A stretch of DNA of 64,000 bases from Cotesia glomerata (taxonomy: Eukaryota > Arthropoda > Insecta > Hymenoptera > Braconidae). The notes under the pieces were generated by a model, which was not told where the DNA came from, searched no databases, and saw nothing but the letters and a program-made list of their open reading frames with translations. A program made the position numbers and the translations under genes. Shown here piece after piece: positions 34,820 to 46,500 of this stretch. The stretch lies in assembly GCF_020080835.1 (NCBI RefSeq), contig NC_058159.1, positions 13,138,101-13,202,100 of the forward strand. The letters are read 5' to 3'. The first letter of the stretch is position 1; each line of letters opens with the position of its first letter.

Positions 34820-36947
34820 TGTAACAGGGTAAATTGCCCTTGATCGGTAAAACCGATCACACGTGTGCGAAGAATTAAGAGGGGGAAATTTTGGGTTTCT
34901 TCGGAAGTGAAGCGGCAATGGAAAATCAGAAGTAGTGAAGTGCTGAAACCAGTGACATCGCCAACCAAAGCAGCTAGGAAGGAAGCCAAATTCCAGAGTA
35001 GAGTTTTCTTCAGTATTAAGATTATTAAGGTATTGGAATTTTGTCCTTTTGTTGAGCCTTGGGGTTTATACCCGGCTCACTGGTCGATCTACTTCTCAAT
35101 TTTGATTTAATAAGTGGTAATTCAATTTGTTAATAATAATTAATTATTTTAATCAATTTAATTTGTTAGCTTGTGAACAATTCCTCCTGGGGATTTTACA
35201 CCCGAGGAATGTTCTAGAGCTCTTGGGTTTGCAAGTCGTGAATAATTAATTTTATTAATACAGTTGGTTAATAATTATTAACATCTTGAGATTGGTTGAA
35301 ATAAATATATTTTATATTAATTAAATTCTGAACACCGAGAAGGTTCCAATCGACACGACATAGTATTCGGTACCCGAGGTCAAAACGTGCTACGCAGTAA
35401 CGAACAACGGCGTCCATTTTAAGCGCGCAAATTCCTTGAGAATTTTGTGACGCAGTAAATTTACAAAATTATTAGCTGGACTATTTTTATAAAATATAGC
35501 AGTTGAATTACCATTCAATTAATTATATATACTGATTTATATTTTATCATTTATTGAAAATTATTTAATTATTTATTGGAAACAATTTTAATTACCGAAA
35601 ATTGATTCATTGAGAAAACTGCGACGCATTTAGTAATTGAACGTCGTGGATAATTTTCTGTAATTATTTTACACCGAGGCGAATTATTAATTATCCAATC
35701 GTCATTCTCAAATTACTAGAAAATAATTATTCCACGTGTTATTAATTATTGAGAATTAATTTACTAAATTTCGGAGCAGATAAGACTGATGTACCCGTAG
35801 ATAAACTTTCGGCAAGTAATTTGTATATTGAGAAATTACTAATTAATTATCTAATTTAATTGCCAATTTCTACTTGGGTTGTCTTATATATTGAAGTCAT
35901 GTACTGGAAAATTGTCAATAATTTAATATCATTGTTCCGGTAGAAATTGTTATAAAACTATTTATTGTGTGGATTACGTCCGAGTAAAAAATTTAGTTGA
36001 TTTTATAAAGAATGTTCTTCGAACGAATTTAAATTAATGCGCAGAGTTAAGCTTGTGTTAAATTTGGAATAGTCTAATTTTTGTAAATCCGGAAATAAAA
36101 GGAAAGTAGAGTCAGTTGTGTGTGTGAGCGGGATATGTGTGTGGAGACGCGTGGGTAATGTGTGTGTGAGATAGTACCGCTCAAGAGGCACGTTGAGCAC
36201 GCTTGAGTCCATCTGACTCCGGGGCGGGAAATCTTAGAAGCCGTTGTATAGACGCCAAGTGGGGTACAACGGTAGTAAGTTAGAAGCCGTTGTATAGACG
36301 CCAAGTGGGGTACAACGGTAGTAAGTTAGAAGCCGTGTTATAGACGCCAAGTGGGGTACCACGGTAGTAAGATAGAAACTGCGGTATAGACGCTCCATAA
36401 GAGGGTACCGTCAGGATTAAGAATTTTGATAGAAGCCGTTGTATAGACGCCAAGTGGGGTACAGCGGCAGTAAGTTAGAAACTGCGGTATAGACGCTCCA
36501 TAAGAGGGTACCGTCAGGATTAAGAATTTTGATAAAGCGTGAGGGTCCGGTGGACAGCGCGACTTAGTTAGAAACTGCAGTATAGACGCTCCATATGAGG
36601 GTACTTTAGGATTAAGAATTTTTGTTAGTTTTAAGAAGTCCTGGTCAGCCGTTAGTTAGGCTGTAGTCTTAAGTTGTTAATTGTAAGTGCAAGTACACAG
36701 TTGTTAATTTTGTTGTTGAATAAATACCGGTCATTTTTGTTAAATAAAAATTTATTTCTTTCAGACCACCTTCCTCCACTCTCTCTCCCTGTAGATTATT
36801 AAACTCAGCTCTGGTTTCCGGTTCCAGGAACCGAGATACAAAATCCTGGTGGCGCCCTTGTTAATTTAGAATCATTTTGCTAGGTATTGTTTTTTTTCTA
36901 TTAAATTAATTAAGGGGCCAATGAGCGGAGGAAAAACACCCGTTACA
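34820..36947. mobile_element. Solo LTR (TGTAAC...GTTACA) in the R1-clade ORF2
   Basis: This 2128-bp insert starts TGTAACAGGGT and ends ACACCCGTTACA, with CAGG duplicated (34816-34819 and 36948-36951). Removing it restores the RT reading around NVPGYLRR. No second LTR or internal genes are seen. It contains a tandem array at 36230-36610. A TGGCGCCC word near 36850 is probably fortuitous, because a primer-binding site should lie outside a solo LTR. Confidence 0.84.
36230..36610. repeat. Tandem repeats inside the solo LTR
   Basis: About seven units of two kinds alternate: AGAAGCCGTTGTATAGACGC with CAAGTGGGGTAC (about 46 bp), and AGAAACTGCGGTATAGACGC with TCCATAAGAGGGTACC (longer). Both share TATAGACGC and GGGTAC. 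Confidence 0.85.
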
Positions 36948-38470
36948 CAGGATACCTACGAAGGATAGTCGCTAGCTACTTCACAGATAGAGTCCTGAGA
37001 TATGACACGAAGAATGGTTCAAAGGAGTATGATGTTACTGGAGGTGTACCGTAGGGTTCTGTTCTCGGTCCACTTCTCTGGAATGTCATGTACAACGGAT
37101 TGCTGAGACTGAAACTATCAAGAAATGTCAAACTGGTAGCGTACGCGGACGACGTAGCCGTAGTAATCGTCGCCAAGCATCTTGATGAGATAAAACATAT
37201 GTTCGCTATCACCTTTGAGCGAATTAACCAGTGGATGGACACAGTAAATCTACAACTGGCTAAACAGAAGACCGAGGCTGTACTTATCACTAGCAGAAAA
37301 GTGGTGGAAACGATCAATCTAAACGTCGGAGACCAAGAAATCACATCCCAACCATTCATTCGATATCTGGGAGTGATGCTCGATGCCCGACTTAACTTCA
37401 AACAACAAGTTGAACACGTGACCGCCAAAGCATCAGCAGTAGTAGCTAACCTAGTACGATTGATGCCCAACATCGGTAGCCCGAAGCAGACAAGGAGGTC
37501 ATTGCTATCATCAGTAGTTACATCGGTCCTCACATATGGTATATCCATTTGGGCCGACGCACTTGAGATCCAAGAATCATGGAGGAAAGTATGTCCAGTT
37601 TACCGACTGAGCGCGCTAAGAGTAGCCAGCGCCTTTCGAACAATATCAGAGAAAGCAGTGTGTGTCATTTCCGGAACTTTGCCGCTCAGAGTCCTAGCTG
37701 AGGAAAGACGGAACCTTTACCAACGAAAGAGGACAACCGCACAAAGTGCCGAGGAACTCAGAGCTAAAGAACGGCAGAACAGCATCGCACGATGGCAATC
37801 GCAGTGGGACGCCGCGACAACAGGGAGATGGACACACCGTCTCATACCGAAGATCGACGTTTGGCTAAACCGAAGTCATGGCGAGGTCAATTACTATCTG
37901 ACGCAGTTGTTGTCAGGACATGGATGTTTTCGGACGTATCTTCACCGCTTCAAGCATGATGATTCACCGGAGTGCCCGTCCTGCCCAGGAATCAATGAAG
38001 ACGCGGAGCACGTTTTCTTTGAGTGCCCACGATTTTACCCACAGCGAGATGAGCTGGAGATGATCCGAAAGAAGAAAATCCAACCAGAGACAATAGTAGA
38101 AGCAATGTTGTCATCAAGAGCCTTCTGGAACGCCATCAGCACATTTGCAACAGAAGTCCTCATAGAATTGCGTTCCATCGAAAGAAGAAGAGCAAATGAC
38201 AACAACTAGAAGAAAGGTAAAAGAACACCTCAGCTACCAGAAGAAAGAGCAGTAGCTAGATCCTCCCCTCACGAAGTAATGCCTAACGGCGGATTCCATG
38301 AGGGATTAGGAGAAAGAGGAAAAGGGGTTTAGGGTTTAGTGGGTAGGGGCGCTAGCGTCGAGTTTTAGTATGACACTGCGTCGAGTCGCCACATATTCAG
38401 GCCAAACAACTATGCCTAGAATCCGTAAAAAGGATTTCCCCCCCTTCTTAAAATAAAAAAAAAAAAAAAC

Positions 38471-38745
38471 ACACATACATACGTACATACATACATACAG
38501 ACATAGTGACACCCTCGTGGAAATAGTCAGGGAAGCTTCCTAGGACCTCAAAACGTCGAAATCTGATGAAAACTCGATTTTTGAAAATTTTCAATTTTCT
38601 TAGCGGGAAGTTAATAATTTGCAGATTCTCTATCAAGCATTGTTAATTAGGTTAATTCAACAATTCAAATATAATTTTTTAAACATAACGAATTTTCTCC
38701 CAAGTCCGTCCAATTAACAATAATAATAATAACAATAATAATAAC

Positions 38746-38795
<50 letters not shown>
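38471..38795. repeat. ACAT microsatellite, shared flank repeat and (TAA)n
   Basis: An ACACACATACATACGTACAT-type tract lies right after the R1-clade A-rich end. 38500-38610 is the repeat that also follows the copy at 10970. 38717-38795 is a (TAA)n/(CAA) tract that forms the left flank of the Dong-like element. Confidence 0.8.
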
Positions 38796-41700
38796 GCGGT
38801 GCTTGCTACGTGGCCTCCAAGCGGCGCATCGCGGGAAACGCAGACCATAACACCAGGTCTGTAGGCGAACGACGTAGCCGATGCAGTGGGCCAACTACCC
38901 ACTGCATTGAAATACTGAGTTACAACAAGACGTAATCTCAGAAGTGCTCTCCACAACCGGTCCTTTTCGGATGAGGACCATTCATCAGGTGGGAGGAGCA
39001 CGCCGGACCCGATGAACGATGACGACCCTGGCGCTTTAAGGACTTACTTTAAGTGGACGGAGGAACTACGAGTCGACCTCTTGGTGTGCTACCAACGTAG
39101 CGAGCCGGGGGTGAGCGGTTATATGGCCCGGATGCACACTCTTTGGAGTGATATGCATCCGGAACTAGAACATTTTACGCCTAAACACCTGCGTAATTAT
39201 GCCGCTTATCTTCGGCGTAATAGAAGATCGCTTGTGCCGGATAGAAGGCAGTCTAATAGACTTTCCTTTCCGGCGCAATTACACCAAGAGCGACGCCGTT
39301 CCTTCTTGGATGACAACAATCCCTTTATAGGACGGCAAGTAAGTATATCTAAAAAGATAACTTACTCCCAACAACAGCTAGAAGCGGTAAATGAAGATCT
39401 CCGTGCAAACATCCTGGAGAATTCCACCCTGCTCACTGTGAGCCAGGTTGTGTATGATGCAGCAGTTTCGGCTTTTCCGAGAGAGAGACATTGTCTCTCG
39501 ATCGAGGCAAGGTTGAGACAGCGCATCTCACAACTTGGACTCAAAATTGACAGATCCCGGAAACAGGTCTCCCGCATTCAGTGTGTGATTGAGTTTGAAA
39601 CAACTCAAAGAGCATACACGCCCCGAATTCGGCGCATTGCTGCTGAATTTCGGTGGCGTCATCACACACTGAATAAGAGTACTCTTCTTGTCATCAAGGA
39701 AGAGTCTGTCAATAAATTGCGGGCTTTAGTGACTGCAAAAAAGTCACTAGAGAAAAGGCTGAAGCGGTTGGTCGACAACTCGTTGTTTCGATCCAGCCCT
39801 TCACGGTTTCTGACACCAAAGACCGATGTTACCGGGAATTATCCAACACCTGAGCGGGTGGAAGCTTTTTGGACTGAGTTGTATGGAGATCAACCAAACG
39901 TGAACGCCAATACTCCAGCTCTGCACGACTTTAAAGCATTCTGTCGGGAACACCGTAGACAGAATGCTGATGAAGAGAGCCCTGCAGTCAGTGTGAATGA
40001 AGTTCGTTCAGCTCTAAATGGCAGCAAAAATTGGGCTGCCCCGGACCAGATGGCATAAATGTCTTTTGGTGGAAGAAGTTTACTTCTACCCACCTCCATC
40101 TGGCCCGTATATTTACATCGTACATTAGAGCTGACGAACCGATTCCAGACTGGCTCGTGGAAGGGCGAACCGTACTGATACCAAAAAAAAGGTGACTTGT
40201 CTGACCCAAAGAATTACAGGCCTATCACCTGCTTGAATGCGGTTTATAAAATTTTTACAAAAATTTTAAACAACCGTATTTTGCATGAGATAGAACCTGT
40301 ATGGCAACAGATATATGAACAGCGTGGCAGCAAAAGAGGCCTGTCAGGTTGCAAAGAGAACTTGATAGTTGATCGATGTGTCACACAAGATGCGATCTAC
40401 TATCAACGCAACCTGTCAATGGCCTGGATCGACTATCGCAAGGCATTTGACTCAACTTCTCATGAGTTGATTTTATATCTCCTCAAATGCCTGGGGGTCA
40501 ATCCTGAAATAGTGGAATGCATTCGGCGTACAATGCAGCTCTGGCGAACGCGTTTTCACATTGGAAGTGGAAACGCATTGCACACAACCGGAGTTGTAGA
40601 GTACAAACGAGGGGTCTTCCAAGGTGATTCCTTGAGCCCTCTGCTGTTTTGCATCTCACTGCTGCCTATATCTGTTGCTCTCCGTAAAACTCGTGGGTAC
40701 TCTGTGGGGCCTCCGGGTGATCGAAAATACTCGATTACCCATCTGCTTTATATGGATGACCTGAAGCTGTATAGTGCTGATGAAGATCATCTACAGGCGG
40801 CCCTTAACATCGTAGCAGAGTACACTCGGGATGCCGGAATGTCTTTTGGGTTGGACAAGTGTGCGGTCGTACATCTGGCGAGGGGTAAGTGCTCTGTTAC
40901 GGGTGATGATGTCGAGTTGGTAGATGAGAGCGTTTTGAGACAATTAGACGCCGGAGAGTTGTATAGATATCTAGGAATGGAAGAGCACCGCATGCATGCG
41001 GTCTCCGAAGTCCAAGCAACTCTCCGTAGCGAGTATGTTAGGAGACTCCGGAAAATTTGGTCCTCCGAACTTTCCGGCAAAAATAAAGTCTCCGCTACTA
41101 ACACGCTCGCTGTCCCAGTCTTACTATACTCTTTCGGTGTCTTAAAATGGGCCCGAAAGGATTTGCGAGATCTCGACATCAGAACCCGTAAGACTATCAA
41201 CATGAACCGGAGCATGCACCCCAATTCATCAGTCGCCAGATTATACCTCTCCCGGTCGATCGGAGGGAGAGGTTTGCAGAGCTTAGAGCGGCTTCACGAT
41301 CGTTTAGTCCTGGGTTTAACACACGAAGTTGTCAATTTCACTGCAGATGAGGATGACTTTCTTATGCAAATTGTTCATAAACATGAGAATGCGCATAAGG
41401 GGTCGTTCTTATATAAGGCAGCAATATATGCGGCAAGAACCCTTGGTCTTGGAGAAATAAACGCTCTTATAGAACTCCGAAAGGAGGAATTCAAGAGCGC
41501 CATCAGGAACGCCTAGGAAAAACTACTCCTAGGCAAACTGATGGACAAGTCTATGCACAGCGTGTTCTTCAAACACGTGCGTGATCATGGCTTGTCCACT
41601 CAGCTGACGTTTTCCTTCTTAAAGTCAGCTGGCCTGATGTCCGAGACTGAAGGGTTCATAGTTGCTTGCCAAGATGGTGTCATTAACACTCTAGAGTACC

Positions 41701-42436
41701 GTAGCAAGGTGCTCCAGGTGCAGCTCCCGGACACGACCTGCAGGGCGTGTAAACAACATCCGGAGACGCTTATGCACATTTTGTCAGCATGTCCTGTGCT
41801 GGCGAGAGGTGCATACATCCAGCGTCACAATGCTGCCCTGAGAGTACTGTACTACTATCTTCGTCACCGCTACGGTATTGACGTGACACCGGTGCTGCCT
41901 TATCTGCCAGGAGATATTCCCCAGGTTGTTGAGAATGACAGTTGCAAAATTTATTGGAACATGCCGTTTGCAACAACTCGGCGGATAGATCACAACAAAC
42001 CTGATATTGTGCTCTTCGACAAGGCTACTCGTGACATTTATGTCATTGAGTTCTCGGCCCCGGCTGAATACAACATCTCAGCCAAAAAAGAGCACAAAAG
42101 ACAGATATATCAGGATCTCCTGTTTGAAATTGGCAAACTTTACCCAGGTTACCGTGTCAAGCTCGTCGTCCTGATTGTTGGCGTCCTCGGAGGGATGAAA
42201 CAGTCTTTTGTATCCTCACTTGCCAGAGTTCCAGCTTGCTCATCAAAAGCCGAATTCTTGGCGGTCAGGATGCAGAAGGCTGTCATACTAGGTTCCCTCC
42301 GTCTACTTAGGAAAATGACTTTGGCCTGCTGTGATCACTAACCGCCTTGTTGTGCGGAGTGGTCCAGCAGTAATGGATGGAGCTCAGGCTGGGCCCTCGG
42401 AGAGTCGGACTTCGGGGACAACCCCCCTGAGCATTT
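38796..42436 (+). mobile_element. Dong/R4-like non-LTR retrotransposon in (TAA)n
   Basis: Full-length by appearance: 5' UTR, one long coding region, 3' UTR. It is bordered on both sides by (TAA)n (38717-38795 and 42437-42509). Insertion into TAA repeats is the known habit of Dong. The protein is RT followed by a CCHC motif and a restriction-like endonuclease, the R2/R4-group layout. Two compensating frameshifts and one stop make it inactive as read. Confidence 0.83.
39012..42341 (+). pseudogene. Dong/R4-like ORF: RT plus restriction-like endonuclease, broken
   Basis: Open blocks are 39012-40058, about 40040-40196 (another frame) and 40197-42341 with an in-frame TAG at 41514-41516. A one-base loss near 40040 and a one-base gain in the A run near 40185 produce the frame changes. 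Visible RT motifs are NYRPITCLNAVYKIFTK, AWIDYRKAFDS, GVFQGDSLSPLLF and YMDDLKLYS. After the RT are CRAC...H...C (zinc knuckle) and then KPDIVLFDKATRDIYVIEF with downstream Lys residues. That is a PD-(D/E)XK-type endonuclease that would nick the target for priming. The N-terminal 250 residues are basic and not assigned. The start at 39012 is the first ATG of the frame that gives a plausible length. Confidence 0.85.
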
Positions 42437-42478
42437 AATAACATTAATAATAATAATAATAACAATAACAATAATAAC

Positions 42479-42509
<31 letters not shown>

Positions 42510-43254
42510 TTTAAATGTGCATAGAAATACCATTCATTCAAATTGAATGATAACTTAATTTTAAATTCTAGCATTTGAATTACAAATCAAATTTTTAATT
42601 TAAAATTCCAACTATTGAATGACCCTGAAATTAGAAAACACTTGACAATTTTTTGATTTTTTCTTAAATTAAGAAATAAAATAAGTCTAGAAAGTTATTT
42701 TCATAACATTGCATTTATAATTTTTTAGAGCCTTTAAAGATGGAATTTTTGAAAAAAATTTTATATCTATAATTTATTTGCTAGTAAAAATTATCACATA
42801 TCTCTCAGTTTAAATATCATAGCTATTGATAGAAAAGTAATTTTTTAATTTTAATCTCATTATAAAAACTATGAAAACGAAGAATTTAATTTTCGATTTT
42901 TAGCCGAAAATTATTGAATTAATAGAATTCCTGACCTGAACAACGAAATTGTTAACAGCCGAGACCAGTGATTGCAGTTTCAATCGGCTTAGCGAAACGA
43001 ATGGAAATTTTGAAAAAACGTTTTTAGAGATAATAGATAATTTAATAAACTATTTCACCACAAAGCGTTTTTTTCAAAAATTTCATTCGTTTCGTGAAAC
43101 CAATCGAAACTGCAATTGCTCTGCTGTTGGCAGTGCGACAGAGATAGTTCCGCTGAACTCTGTGAGAGCAAAGCGAGAAAAAGATGGTCTCGCCTGTTAA
43201 GACAATTTATTTTAATTTAAAAATGGTGCTACCGCAGAGATAGCAGTATACTAA
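42510..43254. other. Non-coding sequence with one small inverted-repeat element
   Basis: 42971-43116 is bounded by ATTGCAGTTTC and GAAACTGCAAT with long imperfect inverted arms (about 146 bp). It is a MITE-like unit without an ORF. The remainder is AT-rich with no gene. TAA at 43252-43254 is the target duplication of the next element. Confidence 0.55.
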
Positions 43255-43577
43255 GGGTGCGTTCCACTAAGCGTTCACAACGCTCACGCTCACGACCGCT
43301 GATTTCCCCATTCCACTTAATTGTGAATGTTACTGTCGTTAACTCAAGTGGAATGGATTATGGAGCGTTTCGGGCGTTCATGTAAATATTACAAATGGCA
43401 AGTTTGAAAATAGTAGAAGTTTAAGGAGGTTAGGTAATCCTAAACAATAAGTTTTAATATTTGTGACTTAAATTTATTTATGTTAAAAGTGAAGAATAAT
43501 TGAATATTTTATAAATAATTTTGGTGAAGTTGAAAATTGTTTATTGGTTTTATAAAATATTCAAGTAAATGTAAAAT

Positions 43578-46500
43578 TTATGAAAATATTGAGTAATTTG
43601 TACTAATATCGTAAAACTGCCATGTCTTTCTATTATTTCCTGACTTATTGTTATGATCCTTAGTAGATTTATATGTTTTTTTTAGGCTTTGTATTTTAGA
43701 ATGACATTGCGGTCCCGTCACATCGTATCCTTTTTTTTTTTTCATATCTTGGGATATTTTATTCCATACTTGTTTTTGAGAAATTTTTCCACTGTTCAGA
43801 GTTCTTTCCATAGACCTATATAATTCCAATATTAATAATACGCAGGGTGAGTTCCACCTGTATACTGAAGTTTCTCCTGTGCAAAAAAAAATAAATATAA
43901 TTAAAATTCTCGCATAATATATATGAAATAAAATGATAATAGAATTTCAGATATTCATTAAACCTTCAAATTCTGGAGTTTCAGAGTTGAGATCGGTTGG
44001 ATTATCACTATCAAGTCGTTCTTCTCCAATAAAACTCTCTGAAGTCTCTTCATCGTATAATTCACTAGATTCTTGATCAACTTCAACAGATGCGGAAGCT
44101 TCAGAATTTTGATTAATAATTTTTCTTAACAGCTCAGTTGCAAAAAATACATCTACAAATAAAATAAATTTACCAAATATATATATATATACATATTATT
44201 AATGATAATAAATATCTGAATGACTGAAATGCCGCAAACAGGGAAGATTACTCCTGTCGATAAAACACCTGAGGAAACTGTTGCATTTCCAGAACATTGG
44301 GAGACTAAGAGTCTAGATGAAAAGCTGACTTCCTTCATGGAAGTTTTTTTGAAATCTACTGGTTCAATGACTCAGAAGATTGATAATCTTAGTACTCGAC
44401 TCGACATATTACAAGGTAATGTTGCAGTAAATACAGTAAGCATTAAAGAATTAAATGAAGATTTTACTGCATTTAAAAACACAACGCGGGAAAACACGAA
44501 ATCTATAAATGCTGAATTAACAAAGTTAAAAAATGCAGTGAGTGTTGGATCCCATGCTACATCACCTTCAGCATCTGAACTGGTTGTCTCGGGTATTCCA
44601 GAAGTTATTGCTACCAAATTATCACCAGATGAAGTTACGATGTGTGTGTTTGATAGCCTTAAAGTGTCAAATCTAAAGAGTGATATCTTAACAGTGCGTA
44701 AATTAGAGAAAAAACGACAACAAAACAACAGTGGAAATAAACAAAAAGCTACTTATACCCACTCGTATATTCTTAAATTAAAATCACCCCAAGTATGTGA
44801 TCATATTTTGAGTGAAAAAAGAAAAACAAAGAATCTACGGATTGAAGATGTATTTGAAATCCATGTCAGCAGTTCAATGAAAGGTTTTATTTATATAAAT
44901 GAGTTTCTAAACCCAGATACTTATAAACTTTTACTAAAAACGAAAACTAGAATTAAAGAACTGAATTATAAGTTTGTATGGACACGTCATGGTATTATTT
45001 ATGCAAGAAAGGATAAAAGCTCTGAAAAAATTACTGTAAACACTGATTTTGATTTAGATAGATTAATTTAACGTACAGTAGATTTAACTAAGATAATTAA
45101 TACTAATATATTGTCAATTTTAAGTTTAAATATAAATAGTTTGGTAGGTCATGTATCGCAATTATTAGATCTAGTCTCAGATGTTAAGCCACATATTATT
45201 GTATTAGTTGAAACATGGCTAAAACCAAATATTGATAACAGCATTTTTGGAATCGATGGATATGAAGTTTTCAGGAGAGATCGTAACTTAATACACAAAG
45301 ATTCTGGCCGTTTTATGCAGGGAGGTGGAGTAGCATGTCTTATACACAAATCACTTAAAGCGAAAGTCCTGCACATATCCGCCTCAGACGATATTAATAC
45401 ACCAGAATTTATAATACTAGACGTTATCTTACAAACTGGCTCACATCTTCTACTCTCTTGTGTATATCGAAGACCAAATGGTCATACTCTTTTTAATTTT
45501 ATCAATATCTACTCTAAACTATCTCCTAATTTCAAAAACTCAGTAATTGCAGGTGACTTAAATTGTAATTTATTAGATTCAAATTGGAGTTCAAATCACT
45601 TAAAAACATTTATTAATGAATCAGCTCTTTTCTGTGTACCTTTTGAAACCACCCATCATACGAATTATTGCGACTCCTGGTTAGATGTAATATTACTCGA
45701 TAATAAATCCAAGCTAGGTAAATTCTTTAAATCGGATGCCCCATTCATTGCAGGTCATGATTACCTATACTGTGAATATCTCTTAACCTCTCCGCGACCC
45801 GCAGAAAAAACTATAACTTATCGCAACTTCAAAAACTGTGACCATACTGCACTCTCAACTACTTTAATGAATGTATTGTCTATTAGTGACGATGCTGTTA
45901 GAAATTCTGACCCAAATGAGCTACTTGACTATTTTCTAAAACATGTTATTGAAACGCTTGATATTTATGCACCCCTAGTTACAAGAAAAATAATGAGAAG
46001 CTCAAATACTTGGGTTACAACTGAACTGAAAAATAATTGTAGAGAGCGCGATGCATTATATAAACGGGCAAAAAGGACTGGTGATCAAAATTTATTAAAG
46101 CTATATAAGTTAAAGAGAAAGCAGCTAAAAATCAAATTAAATACAGCTCGAGAAAATTATTTAAAATATGAACTTACTAATCTACCATGTGGTCAATCTA
46201 TCTGGAGTAAATTAAAGCGTCTAGGGTTATTAAAATCAAACCCATCCTCACCGCTACATTATTTTGATCCACCTGTTCTAAACGAGTTCTATGCTGATAT
46301 AGTAAGAAAACATGCCCCCTGTGATTCACTATTCCTAAATTCACTGGCACAGCATTATTCTAGCAAAGTAAACTGCATATTTAACTGGAGTCAGATTGAC
46401 ATTGTTGATGTTACAAAAGCTTTACAGCTAACATTGCAAAAATCAAAAGGTAGGAGTCCTGATGGATTGAGTTTAGGGTGGTTGAAAGATTATTTACCGC

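Larger units (their letters stand above)
31530..38209 (+). pseudogene. R1-clade ORF2 (endonuclease-RT), broken
   Basis: Coding blocks are 31530-31764, 33335 to about 34819 and 36952-38209. The endonuclease part shows LQLNINHCEAA and SEPY at the start, then YSCYAPPG, GDFNAW and SDHNAI after the first insertion. The RT part shows the NNKAPGLDGIPN, SFYRPL and YADD (about 37140) motifs. The C-terminal knuckle is CPSC...H...C. The breaks are the two LTR insertions, each reversible on paper to a continuous frame; a one-base loss in a G run near 34712; and a TAG replacing the Gln codon of the PQG motif at about 37051. The nearly identical 3' block at 10970-11436 gives an independent copy of the C-terminus. 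Confidence 0.88.
30322..38470 (+). mobile_element. R1-clade (Waldo-like) non-LTR retrotransposon with two solo-LTR insertions
   Basis: ORF1 (zinc knuckles) and ORF2 (AP-type endonuclease, reverse transcriptase, C-terminal zinc knuckle) overlap by ATGA, as in the R1 clade. Two solo LTRs (31765-33330 and 34820-36947) interrupt ORF2. Without them and their duplications about 4.45 kb remain. The 3' end is A-rich and is followed by an ACAT/ACAC microsatellite, the target type known for Waldo elements. It is dead: ORF2 also has a frameshift near 34712 and a stop at about 37051. The exact 5' end is unsure, because the solo LTR at 20691-30321 abuts it. Confidence 0.85.

Noticed and set aside
36840..36870. 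TGGCGCCC as a primer-binding site
   Set aside because: It lies inside the single LTR, not just after one. No second LTR or gag-pol was found.
38679..39001. Poly-Leu and poly-Tyr frames on the minus strand
   Set aside because: They are translation of the (TAA)n microsatellite that flanks the Dong-like element.
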